This document shows, one piece after another, positions 42,406-50,502 of a DNA stretch of 64,000 nt. The DNA lies in contig NZ_CP088022.1 of NCBI RefSeq assembly GCF_013373795.3, forward strand, positions 992,001 to 1,056,000, read 5' to 3'. The DNA is from Bradyrhizobium quebecense (GTDB lineage Bacteria; Pseudomonadota; Alphaproteobacteria; Rhizobiales; Xanthobacteraceae). Made by a program: the position numbers and the translations under genes. The notes below the pieces were generated by a model. The model did not search any database, was not told where the DNA came from, and saw only the letters and a program-made list of their open reading frames with translations. The first letter of the stretch is position 1. The number at the start of each line of letters is the position of its first letter.

Positions 42406-42490
42406 TGGCAGGCCTCCCCGGATTCTCTGGCGCGATTCCGGGGCAACCTATCTCATTTGCGTGGTGCGGTGTAACTGCTGTCCCGTTGCT

Positions 42491-43717
42491 TTAGGCGTTC
42501 TTGCCGAACAGAACGGGCAGTTGACGCGGTCCGCGCACCGTGCCTTCCGACCAGGTGACCTTGCCGGCCGGGTCGAGGCGGAAATCCGGAATCCGCTTCA
42601 GCCATTCCTCGATCGCCACCTGCATCTCCATCCGCGCCAGGTTGGAACCGACGCAGCGGTGGATGCCGAGGCCGAAGGCGGCGTGGCGGTTCTCCTTGCG
42701 GTCGATCACCACCTTGTCCGCGTCGGGGAACATGGCGGGGTCACGGTTGGCCGCGGGGAACGACAGCAGCACCATGTTGCCCGCTTTGACCGGGCAGCCG
42801 GAGATCGTGGTTTCCTTCATCACCTCGCGCGCCATCGTCACCGGCGAATAGGCGCGCAGGAATTCCTCGATCGCGGTCGGGATCAGCGTCGGCTCCGCAA
42901 TCAGGCGCTCGCGATCGGCGGGCGTCTTGGCGAGGTGCCAGAGCGAGGAGCCAAGCGCGCTCCAGGTGGTGTCGATGCCGGCGATCAGGAGCAGCCGCAG
43001 CGAGCCGAGCACGTGCTCGTCGGTCAGCGGCTGGCCGCTGGGGCCCTTGGCCCGCAGCAGCTGCGAGATCAGATCGTCGCCCGGCTCAAGCTTGCGCTGC
43101 TCGAGATGGGCCATGAAGTAGCCGGTCATCTCGCGCACGCCGTTCATCAGCTCGTCTTCGTTCCTGATGCCGAGCTCGAGGATCTGGTGGATCCACTTGA
43201 TGAAGAGGTCGCCGTCCTTCTCGGGGATTCCCAGCATGTGGGCGATGGCGCGCACCGGGATGTGCTTGGTGTAGCGCGCCGCGGCGTCGCAACGGCCGTC
43301 GGCGATGAATTCGTCGATCAGCTCGTTGCAGATCGCGCGCACCCGCGGCTCCAGCCGCTTCATCGCGTCCGGCGTGAAGGGCGGCAGCAGCACCTGCTTG
43401 GCGGGCTTGTGCTCCGGCGGATCGGAGGTGATCGGCGGCGCACGGGCGGTGATCTCGGGGCGGACGTCGCGCACGATGACGCGGCGCGAAGAGAAGTGCT
43501 CGGTGTCGTAGGCGATCTCCTTCACCGCCTGATAGGTGGTCGGCATGTAGCAGCCGAGGAAGCGCTCGGTGTGCACGACCGGCGAGGCGGTGCGCAGCGT
43601 CTCCCAGATCGGGAACGGGTCGTCGGTCCAGACCGGATCGGTATGGTCGAAATCATGGACCCAGTCGGTGACCGGGGGATGTTCGGGCAGATAGGTCGCG
43701 GACGGGGAATCGGACAT
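42491..43717 (-). CDS. Cytochrome P450 (class I, bacterial)
   Basis: A 408-residue soluble P450. AGIDTT (246-251) is the I-helix motif, E285/R288 the ExxR pair, and FGLGIHRCVG carries heme ligand Cys355. The start at 43717 follows GAAGGAAACGAGCC; an in-frame extension of 18 codons reaches towards the ferredoxin gene and is unlikely. The adjacent ferredoxin would deliver electrons; no ferredoxin reductase is in the window. The substrate is unknown, perhaps a terpenoid or aromatic. Confidence 0.94.
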   Translation of the reverse strand: MSDSPSATYLPEHPPVTDWVHDFDHTDPVWTDDPFPIWETLRTASPVVHTERFLGCYMPTTYQAVKEIAYDTEHFSSRRVIVRDVRPEITARAPPITSDPPEHKPAKQVLLPPFTPDAMKRLEPRVRAICNELIDEFIADGRCDAAARYTKHIPVRAIAHMLGIPEKDGDLFIKWIHQILELGIRNEDELMNGVREMTGYFMAHLEQRKLEPGDDLISQLLRAKGPSGQPLTDEHVLGSLRLLLIAGIDTTWSALGSSLWHLAKTPADRERLIAEPTLIPTAIEEFLRAYSPVTMAREVMKETTISGCPVKAGNMVLLSFPAANRDPAMFPDADKVVIDRKENRHAAFGLGIHRCVGSNLARMEMQVAIEEWLKRIPDFRLDPAGKVTWSEGTVRGPRQLPVLFGKNA

Positions 43718-43791
43718 CGGCTCGTTTCCTTCTCGTTCGATCAAAACGCTGGTCGGCTCAACGGGAGGCACCCAGCCATCCCTGCTGGCCG

Positions 43792-43998
43792 CTATTCCTC
43801 GGTGACTTCGATCGCGATTTCCGGGCAGTTGGTCTGCGCGAGCCAGGCCTTGTCCTCGAGCCCGGCCGGGACGGTCCCGTCGCCAACTTCATGGGCATTG
43901 CCGTATTCGTCGAGCTCGAACAGTTCGGGGGCGAGCGATTTGCAGCGGGCGTGACCCTGGCACTTGTCCTGGTCGACGCGGATTTTGAGCTTGGACAT
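43792..43998 (-). CDS. P450-linked 3Fe-4S-type ferredoxin
   Basis: A 68-residue ferredoxin. Cluster cysteines are Cys13, Cys19 and Cys58 in CQGHARC and NCPE; the position of a fourth cysteine is His16, the known pattern of single-cluster ferredoxins that serve bacterial P450s. It starts the leftward ferredoxin-P450 pair, with the TetR regulator divergent across 176 bp. Confidence 0.94.
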   Translation of the reverse strand: MSKLKIRVDQDKCQGHARCKSLAPELFELDEYGNAHEVGDGTVPAGLEDKAWLAQTNCPEIAIEVTEE

Positions 43999-44061
43999 GC
44001 AAGCACTCTCCCTCGGCTCTGGCGCACAGTTGGGCGCGCCGGGTTCCTCATTTTAGTTTAT

Positions 44062-44077
44062 GCAAGTTCCAGCTTGC
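44062..44077. promoter_or_regulatory. Inverted repeat in the P450/TetR divergent region
   Basis: GCAAG-N6-CTTGC lies between the ferredoxin and TetR starts. An AT-rich stretch (ATAGCATATTACATTATCG) follows at about 44113-44132. The dyad is short, so it is only a candidate operator for the divergent TetR protein. Confidence 0.4.
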
Positions 44078-44174
44078 TTGGGCGGCCGGCCTCTTAACCG
44101 GATCGCCAAGTTATAGCATATTACATTATCGTCATACTTGCGCGTCAAGCGAAAATTCAGCGATCATTGCCGCA

Positions 44175-44807
44175 ATGGGACAAATCGTTCGTAAGCCGTT
44201 GAAAACCTATCACCATGGCGATCTCCGCGAAGCCCTGATTCAGGCCGCGTTGCGCGAGGTCGAGCTCGGTGGCCCCGAAGCGATCAGCATCAAGGCGCTG
44301 GCCAGGCAGCTCGGCGTCTCGCAGCCGGCGCCGTACCGGCATTTCGCCGACCGCGAGGCATTGCTGGAGGCGGTGACCGCGGAAGCATTCCGGCAGTTCA
44401 ACGTGATCATGCGCGAGGCGATCGAGCAGCCCGGCAAGGGCTCGAAACTGTCGCGCTTCGCGCAGGCTGCGCTGGCCTTCGGGCTCGAGCGCCACGGCAT
44501 CTACCGGCTGATGTTCGCGTCCAGAACCATGGCCTGGGCGCCTGTCGGCAGCGAGCTGCACGTGGCAGCGATGGAAACGCTGGCGCTGTTGATCGAGTCG
44601 TTCGAGGCACCGGCCGTCGGGCTGTTGCGCGAACGGCAGGCACTGAAGATCTGGGCCGGGCTGCACGGCATCGTGATGCTCGCCGAACAGGGCCTGCTCA
44701 CCGGCGAGGTCGGCCAGATCAGCCGCGAGGAACTGATGGACGAGATCGTCGAGCAGACCAAGCTCGCACTCACCGTCGCGCTGCATGCGACGGAAGAAAA
44801 GGCGTAG
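44175..44807 (+). CDS. TetR-family regulator with WHG-type C-terminus
   Basis: A 210-residue regulator. KTYHHGDLREALIQAALREV begins the DNA-binding domain and IKALARQLGVSQPAPYRHFADREAL holds the helix-turn-helix, quoted here in parts: LARQLGVSQPAPYRHF. The C-terminal part has IWAGLHGIVMLAEQG, the WHG-domain pattern. Divergent from the ferredoxin-P450 pair, it probably represses that pair. Its stop is 6 bp from the convergent amidase stop. Confidence 0.9.
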   Translation: MGQIVRKPLKTYHHGDLREALIQAALREVELGGPEAISIKALARQLGVSQPAPYRHFADREALLEAVTAEAFRQFNVIMREAIEQPGKGSKLSRFAQAALAFGLERHGIYRLMFASRTMAWAPVGSELHVAAMETLALLIESFEAPAVGLLRERQALKIWAGLHGIVMLAEQGLLTGEVGQISREELMDEIVEQTKLALTVALHATEEKA

Positions 44808-44813
44808 AACGCC

Positions 44814-46235
44814 TTATCTCGGCGATCGCGGATCGATCGGGGTGGTGCCGCGCACGCCCAGAATGTCCTCCAGCACTTTCGCGCCTGCCAAAAGCTGCGC
44901 CTCGGCGCGCGGCTTGGCCACCATCTGCAGACCGATCGGCAGGCCCGACGCGGTGAAGCCGCAGGGCAGCGACAGCGCCGGGCAGCAGGCCAGCGTGATC
45001 GCATAGACGATGCCGAGCCATTCGACATAGTTATCGAACTTTTTGCCGTCGCATTCGGCGACATAGCGGTTCTCGACCGGGAATGGCGGCACGATGGTCG
45101 CGGGCGCCAGCAGCAGGTCGTATCTCTCGAAGAATTCAAGCGCACGCGCGGTCATCGCCACCCGCTGCGCTTCGGCGCGCTCGAGCTTTTCGACGGTGAG
45201 CTTCAGCCCTTCCTCGATGTTCCAGATCACTTCGGGCTTGAGCAGGTCGCGCTTGGTGCGCAGCAATTCGGCCTTGCTGATCGCGAAATCGAATGCGCGC
45301 AGCACGTGGAAGCATTCATGGGCCTCGCGGAAGTCGGGATGCGCCTCCTCGACGATCGCGCCGGCTTCCGCGAAGCGCTCCGCGGCTTTGCGGGTCACGG
45401 CCTTGACCTCGGGATCAACCGGCGTGATGCCGAGATCGGGCGAATAGGCGATGCGCTTCGGCTTCTGGTTCGAGCGCGCCGCGGACAGGAACGAGGTCGG
45501 CAGCACCGGCAGCGACAACGGATCGGCAGCATGCTCGCCGCTCATCGCGTCGAGCAGCAGCGCGAGGTCCTGGACATTGCGCGCCATCGGTCCCTGCTGG
45601 CCGAGCGTGCGGTCGACAGCGAATTTCGGCGTCTGCGCGACGCGGCCGATCGACGGCCGGAGGCCTACGACGCCGCAGAAGCTCGCCGGGTTGCGCAAGC
45701 TGCCGCCCATGTCGGAGCCGTGGGCGAGCCACGCGGTGCCGCTCGCCAGTGCCGCCGCCGCGCCGCCGGACGAGCCGGCGGCCGAGCGCGACGTGTCCCA
45801 GGGATTGCGGGTCGGGCCGAACACCTCGTTGAAGGTGTTGGCGCCGGCGCCGAATTCCGGGGTGTTCGACTTGGCGTAGATCACGCCGCCGTTCTGTTCG
45901 AGGCGCTCGACCAGGATGTCGGACTTGGTCGGAACGTTGTCCTTGAAGATCGGTGAGCCCAGCGTGGTCAGCACGCCGGAGACGGCGGTGAGGTCCTTGA
46001 TCGGGACCGGAAGACCCGCGAGCAGGCCGCGCTCGCTTGCCGGCTTCTGCATCAGGGCCTTGGCGTGGGTGCGGGCGCGGTCGAAGCAGAGCGTCGGCAG
46101 CGCGTTGACTTTGCCGTCGACCTCGGCGATGCGCTTTTCCAGCACGTCGAGCAGATCGAGCGGCGTGACGTCACCGGCTTTCAGTTTCTCGACGACGGTA
46201 CATGCCGTTTCGTTCACCAAGCCCTGATCAGCCAT
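44814..46235 (-). CDS. Amidase-signature hydrolase
   Basis: A 473-residue amidase. The Lys-cisSer-Ser triad is visible at Lys80 (VPIKD), Ser155 (AGSSGG) and Ser179 (DMGGSL). The sequence resembles general aryl or acyl amidases and AtzF/allophanate-type relatives at fold level only. It is a separate gene from the paa-linked amidase at 30149 and the two are not closely similar in the loops. The neighbouring formamidase-like gene is divergent (88 bp), suggesting shared nitrogenous substrates. Confidence 0.88.
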   Translation of the reverse strand: MADQGLVNETACTVVEKLKAGDVTPLDLLDVLEKRIAEVDGKVNALPTLCFDRARTHAKALMQKPASERGLLAGLPVPIKDLTAVSGVLTTLGSPIFKDNVPTKSDILVERLEQNGGVIYAKSNTPEFGAGANTFNEVFGPTRNPWDTSRSAAGSSGGAAAALASGTAWLAHGSDMGGSLRNPASFCGVVGLRPSIGRVAQTPKFAVDRTLGQQGPMARNVQDLALLLDAMSGEHAADPLSLPVLPTSFLSAARSNQKPKRIAYSPDLGITPVDPEVKAVTRKAAERFAEAGAIVEEAHPDFREAHECFHVLRAFDFAISKAELLRTKRDLLKPEVIWNIEEGLKLTVEKLERAEAQRVAMTARALEFFERYDLLLAPATIVPPFPVENRYVAECDGKKFDNYVEWLGIVYAITLACCPALSLPCGFTASGLPIGLQMVAKPRAEAQLLAGAKVLEDILGVRGTTPIDPRSPR

Positions 46236-46323
46236 GCGCCGTTGCTCCTATGTGTTCCGTTTGCTTGTGCTGTAGAACATTTCCTGCCGTCGTGGCAATG
46301 CGACGAGAACCGAAGGGGCAGGG

Positions 46324-47175
46324 ATGGCAGCGTTGTTTTCCGCGCTGGACTGGCGCGCGATGAGCCAGCAGGAGCGTGACCTCGGCTTGAACAACGGCGT
46401 TGCCGTCAAGGGCAGCGCCGAGATCGCCGCCGGCTGGGAGCAGCGCTCGGCGCCGCTGCGGCAGAAGCATCCCGAGCATCTCGACCTCCGATACGGTCCG
46501 CGTGAGCGCAACCGGATCGATTTCCTCAAAGCCCGCGATCGCGCGCCGACGTTGCTGTTCGTCCACGGCGGCTATTGGCAGACCCGCGCCAAGGAGGTGT
46601 TCACGATCTTTGCCGAGGGGCCGCTGGCGCACGGCATCAATGTGGCCCTGATCGGCTACACGCTGGCGCCGGATGCGACGCTCGATGACATCGTCGCCGA
46701 GATTCACGCAGGCATCGATTTTCTGGCCGGGCAGTTGCCCGCGCTCGGCGCTGCTGCCGACGGTCTCGTCGTGTCGGGCTGGTCGGCCGGCGGCCATCTG
46801 ACATCGATGGCGTTGTCGAACGCCCATGTCCGGGCCGGCATGGCGATCTCGGGCATCTATGACCTCGAGCCGATCAGGCATTCCTACCTCAACGAGAAGC
46901 TCAGGCTCGACGAAGCCGCCTCACGGCGCAATTCGCCCATGATGCAGCAAGGTGGCACGGCAAAACCGCTGTCGCTGGTGGTCGGCAGCGCCGAACTGCC
47001 GCTGCTGCGCAAGCAGACCGCCGATTTCGCCGGCCATCGCGCCCGCTACGGCCTGCCGGTGACCTATGAGGAGGTCGCGGGGGCCGACCATTTCTCGATC
47101 ATGAATCAGATGCTGGCGCCGCAGGGGCGCATCACCACGCTGATCCGGCAGTTGTTTGAACGGACGGCAGGGTAA
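46324..47175 (+). CDS. Alpha/beta hydrolase, kynurenine-formamidase-like
   Basis: A 283-residue hydrolase with HGGYW (81-85), the oxyanion motif shared by arylformamidases, nucleophile Ser154 in SGWSAGG, and a His in GADHFS. The C-terminal GSAELPLL gives the acid region. GAAGGGGCAGGG precedes the ATG. Kynurenine formamidase is one plausible activity; esterase or carbamate hydrolase are others. No tryptophan-pathway gene is adjacent. Confidence 0.78.
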   Translation: MAALFSALDWRAMSQQERDLGLNNGVAVKGSAEIAAGWEQRSAPLRQKHPEHLDLRYGPRERNRIDFLKARDRAPTLLFVHGGYWQTRAKEVFTIFAEGPLAHGINVALIGYTLAPDATLDDIVAEIHAGIDFLAGQLPALGAAADGLVVSGWSAGGHLTSMALSNAHVRAGMAISGIYDLEPIRHSYLNEKLRLDEAASRRNSPMMQQGGTAKPLSLVVGSAELPLLRKQTADFAGHRARYGLPVTYEEVAGADHFSIMNQMLAPQGRITTLIRQLFERTAG

Positions 47176-47177
47176 CT

Positions 47178-47260
47178 CGTCATTGCGAGGAGCGAAGCGA
47201 CGAAGCAATCCATGTTCCCGCTGCGGGACTATGGATTGCTTCGCTTCGCTCGCAATGACG
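47178..47260. repeat. Palindromic intergenic repeat, family B (second copy)
   Basis: CGTCATTGCGAGGAGCGAAG at one end and CTTCGCTCGCAATGACG at the other, with CGAAGCAATCCA / TGGATTGCTTCG inside. It is in the opposite orientation to the copy at 25739-25821 and lies between convergent genes. Confidence 0.88.
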
Positions 47261-47269
47261 CGGAGAGGG

Positions 47270-48046
47270 TCAACCCCACCCCGACGTCAGCCCGCCATCC
47301 ACCGTATAGATCACGCCCGACGTATAGCCTGCGCGATCGGAGGCCAGGAACGCCATCAGGTCGCCGATCTCGCGCGCATGCGCGGGGCGGCCGAGCGGCA
47401 GGCCCTTCTGGAATTCCGTGTAGCGGCTCTCGTCGCCGAACTGGTTCTTGGCGCGGGTCTTGAGCAGCGTGACGTGGCGGTCGGTGCCGACCGGGCCGGG
47501 GTTGATGCCGACGACGCGGATGTTGTCGGCGAGGCTCTTGCCGCCGAGCGCGCGGGTGAACGACATCAGCGCTGCGTTGCCGGCGCTGCCGCAGATGTAA
47601 TTGGCGTCGAACTTCTCGCCGGCCGCGCCGATATCGTTGACGATCACACCGCCGCCGCGCGCCTTCATCTGGGCGTAGATCGCGCGGGTCAAATTGACAT
47701 AGCCGAACACCTTGAGCTCCCAGGCGTGCCGCCAGGTCGCCTCGTCGATCTTGTCGATCGAGCCTCCCGGGATGTCGCCGGCATTGTTGACGAGGATGTC
47801 GATATCGGCCGCTTCCTTGGCCAATCGCGCCAGATCTTCCGATTTGCGCAGATCGACGACGCTGATCGCGGCATCGATCTGATGCGCCGAGCGGAGACGT
47901 TCGGCCAGCGCCTTCAATTGCTCGCCGTTGCGGGCGGCGAGCAGCAGATTGGCGCCTTCCTCGGCAAAGGCTTCGGCGGCGGCCGCGCCAATGCCCTTGG
48001 AGGCGCCGGTGATCAGGACACGCTTGCCGCGCAGATGCAGATCCAT
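47270..48046 (-). CDS. Short-chain dehydrogenase/reductase with atypical active site
   Basis: A 258-residue classical-length SDR. The cofactor loop TGASKGIG (12-19) and NNAG are intact. The active-site stretch reads DANYICGSAGNAAL: the Tyr is kept but the Lys four residues on (YxxxK) is absent, and the upstream catalytic Ser is replaced in DIGAAG. PGPVGTDR and the C-terminal VDGGLTSGWG fit the fold. Such lysine-less SDRs with GSAGNA form a recurring subgroup. Reduced or altered catalysis, or a binding role, is possible. Confidence 0.85.
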   Translation of the reverse strand: MDLHLRGKRVLITGASKGIGAAAAEAFAEEGANLLLAARNGEQLKALAERLRSAHQIDAAISVVDLRKSEDLARLAKEAADIDILVNNAGDIPGGSIDKIDEATWRHAWELKVFGYVNLTRAIYAQMKARGGGVIVNDIGAAGEKFDANYICGSAGNAALMSFTRALGGKSLADNIRVVGINPGPVGTDRHVTLLKTRAKNQFGDESRYTEFQKGLPLGRPAHAREIGDLMAFLASDRAGYTSGVIYTVDGGLTSGWG

Positions 48047-48215
48047 GGGATGTCTCGCTTTGGTATGAGGAACGAATGTCCGCGAAATTGGTGGGGCAGG
48101 GTCGCGCCGCGGTCAACACTGCACTGCAGCGTTGCGCTCGCGCGAAGTTTGGTCCATTGCAGGGCCATCAGGATAGGCGGCATTGCCGGCCGGGCAAATC
48201 ACAAGGGTGTTCTCG

Positions 48216-49292
48216 ATGAGCAGCAAAAAGCAGTATCGGATTGCAGTCATTCCCGGTGACGGCATCGGCAAGGAAGTGATGCCGGAGGGCCTGCGCGTCA
48301 TCGAGGCGGCGGCGAAGAAGCACGGCGTCGACGTAAAGTTCGATCATTTCGACTTCGCCTCCTACGACTATTACGAGAAGAACGGCGAGATGATGCCGGC
48401 CGACTGGAAGGACCAGATCGGCAAGCATGACGCGATCTATTTCGGCGCGGTCGGCTGGCCGGCCAAGATCCCGGATCATGTTTCGCTGTGGGGTTCGCTG
48501 ATCAAGTTCCGCCGCGAATTCGACCAGTACGTCAATCTGCGCCCGGTGCGGCTGATGCCCGGGGTGCCGTCGCCGCTGGCAGGCCGCAAGCCCGGCGATA
48601 TCGATTTCTGGGTGGTGCGCGAGAACACCGAAGGTGAATACTCCTCGGTCGGCGGCCGTATGTTCCCGGACACCGACCGCGAATTCGTCACGCAGCAGAC
48701 GGTGATGACCCGCATTGGCGTCGACCGCATCCTGAAATTCGCATTCGATCTCGCGCAGTCGCGGCCGAAGAAGCATCTGACCTCGGCGACCAAGTCGAAC
48801 GGCATCTCCATCACCATGCCCTATTGGGACGAGCGCGTGGAGGCGATGGCCAAGAAGTATCCCGGTGTGAAGTGGGACAAGTACCACATCGACATTCTCA
48901 CCGCGAACTTCGTGCTGCATCCGGACTGGTTCGACGTCGTGGTCGGCTCCAATCTGTTCGGGGATATCCTCTCCGACCTCGGCCCTGCCTGCACCGGCAC
49001 GATCGGCATCGCACCGTCGGGCAACATCAATCCGGAAGGCGATTTCCCCTCGGTGTTCGAGCCGGTGCACGGCTCGGCGCCTGACATCGCGGGCCAGGGC
49101 ATCGCCAATCCGATCGGCATGATCTGGTCGGGCGCGATGATGCTGGAGCACCTCGGCGAGAAGCAGGCAGCTAGCGCCATCGTCAGCGCGATCGAGCGCA
49201 CGCTCGGCGAACGCACGCTGCGCACCCGCGACCTCGGCGGCAACGCCGACACCACGGCGTGCGGCAAGGCGGTGGCGGAGATGGTGGACTAG
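48216..49292 (+). CDS. Tartrate dehydrogenase/decarboxylase family (isocitrate/isopropylmalate dehydrogenase fold)
   Basis: A 358-residue beta-decarboxylating dehydrogenase. RIAVIPGDGIGKEVMPEGL begins the fold; RENTEGEYSSVGG is the conserved loop, NLFGDILSDLGPACTG the metal site, and EPVHGSAPDIAGQGIANP the NAD site. The sequence at VGWPAKIPDHVSLWGSLIKF is typical of tartrate/D-malate dehydrogenases rather than isopropylmalate dehydrogenase. The ATG at 48216 gives the family length. It probably oxidises tartrate or D-malate to CO2 and a 2-oxo acid. Confidence 0.9.
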   Translation: MSSKKQYRIAVIPGDGIGKEVMPEGLRVIEAAAKKHGVDVKFDHFDFASYDYYEKNGEMMPADWKDQIGKHDAIYFGAVGWPAKIPDHVSLWGSLIKFRREFDQYVNLRPVRLMPGVPSPLAGRKPGDIDFWVVRENTEGEYSSVGGRMFPDTDREFVTQQTVMTRIGVDRILKFAFDLAQSRPKKHLTSATKSNGISITMPYWDERVEAMAKKYPGVKWDKYHIDILTANFVLHPDWFDVVVGSNLFGDILSDLGPACTGTIGIAPSGNINPEGDFPSVFEPVHGSAPDIAGQGIANPIGMIWSGAMMLEHLGEKQAASAIVSAIERTLGERTLRTRDLGGNADTTACGKAVAEMVD

Positions 49293-49310
49293 GTTCGCTG
49301 TCAACCATGG

Positions 49311-49451
49311 GGTCGTCCTGGCGAAAGCCAGGACCCATTACCCCGAATGCTTGTTGTCTTGAGAGGTCTAACCACCGCCCTGCGCGATGACGCAGGCCGG
49401 TGGTAATGGGTCCTGGATCGCGCTCGCTACGCTCGCTTGTCCAGGACGACG
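49311..49451. repeat. Palindromic intergenic repeat, family D
   Basis: GTCGTCCTGGCGAAAGCCAG and CTTGTCCAGGACGAC mark the ends, with GGACCCATTACC / GGTAATGGGTCC arms within. A related element with the same GTCGTCC...GGACGAC ends lies at 55088-55246. Confidence 0.82.
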
Positions 49452-49476
49452 TCGATATTGATTGCTTCGCGGTCTG

Positions 49477-49559
49477 CGTAGGGTGGGTCAGCCGAAGGCC
49501 CACCATTTCTTTCCTTGAGCACAAGGTCGGCGGGTACGCTTCGCTAACCCGCCCTACGG
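49477..49559. repeat. Palindromic intergenic repeat, family E
   Basis: CGTAGGGTGGGTCAGC at one end and TAACCCGCCCTACGG at the other, with CCGAAGGCCCACC inside. It abuts family D with about 25 bp between, making a 250-bp repeat block between convergent genes. Confidence 0.8.
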
Positions 49560-49560
49560 T

Positions 49561-50472
49561 CTACCCCTTCACGATCCGTCGGCAATGCTCCCATGCCGCG
49601 TGGATCAGGTTCTCGCTCGCTTCGGGCGTGCGGAACGCGGAATGCGCCGACAGCGTCACATTCGGGATCTTCGTGAGCGGGTGATCCTTCGGCAGCGGCT
49701 CGATGTTGTAGACGTCGAGGCCGGCGTGGCGGATCTGGCCGGAGTTGAGCGCATCGATCATCGCCTGCTCATCGACGATGGCGCCGCGGGCGGTGTTGAT
49801 CAGCACCACGCCCTTTTTCATCTTGGCGATCTTGTCGCGCGTGATCATGCCGCGGGTCTCGTCGTTCAATAGCAGATGGATCGAGACCACGTCGCTGTTT
49901 GCCAGCACCGTGTCGAGCTCGGTGAAGTCGACGCCCGGGTGGCTCTTCGGCGACCGGTTCCAGGCAATCACCTTCATGCCGCTGCCGAGCGCGATGCGGG
50001 CGACCTCGGCGGCGATGCCGCCGAAGCCGACCAGGCCGAGCGTCTTGCCGGTGAGCTGCATGCCGTCCTCGCGCAGCCAGTTGCCGGCGCGCATCTCGCG
50101 GTCCATCTGTGCGATCACCCGCGCCGACGACCACATCAGCGCGATCGCGGATTCCGCAACCGCGGTGTCGCCATAGCCCTTGATCAGATGCACGGCGATG
50201 CCGAGCTCGGCGAGCTCTTCCGGATTCATGTAGCTGCGCGCGCCGGTGCCGAGGAACACGACATGCTTCAGGCCGGCGCACTTCTTCGCGACGTCGGTCG
50301 GCAGCGCGGTGTGATCGACCACTGCGATCTCGGCGCCGTCGAGCACCGCCGGATAGTCCTCGGACTTGATGTCCGGGTTGCGGTTGATCCGCATCTGGGG
50401 ATCGCCGGGCTTTTCCAGCCGCTCCGTGATGACAGCGAGCGATTCATTGGCGTCGACAAACACTGCGCGCAC
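49561..50472 (-). CDS. NAD-dependent D-2-hydroxyacid dehydrogenase
   Basis: A 303-residue dehydrogenase of the phosphoglycerate/glyoxylate-reductase family. GKTLGLVGFGGIAAEVARIA is the NAD loop; NTARGAIVDEQAM holds the conserved Arg, and the Glu in NIEPLPKDHPL and His in LSAHSAF complete the catalytic set. I prefer the GTG at 50472, which follows GGAGGCTTTC and gives the usual RAVFVDANE start; an ATG four codons earlier has no ribosome site. The substrate is not known. Its leftward neighbour is the M20 hydrolase upstream. Confidence 0.88.
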   Translation of the reverse strand: MRAVFVDANESLAVITERLEKPGDPQMRINRNPDIKSEDYPAVLDGAEIAVVDHTALPTDVAKKCAGLKHVVFLGTGARSYMNPEELAELGIAVHLIKGYGDTAVAESAIALMWSSARVIAQMDREMRAGNWLREDGMQLTGKTLGLVGFGGIAAEVARIALGSGMKVIAWNRSPKSHPGVDFTELDTVLANSDVVSIHLLLNDETRGMITRDKIAKMKKGVVLINTARGAIVDEQAMIDALNSGQIRHAGLDVYNIEPLPKDHPLTKIPNVTLSAHSAFRTPEASENLIHAAWEHCRRIVKG

Positions 50473-50502
50473 GAAAGCCTCCATTGAAGGAAGAAGGGAT
50501 GA

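Noticed and set aside
44814..46235. Allophanate hydrolase for the second amidase
   Set aside because: No urea carboxylase or allophanate-specific C-terminal domain is present; only the amidase core is supported.
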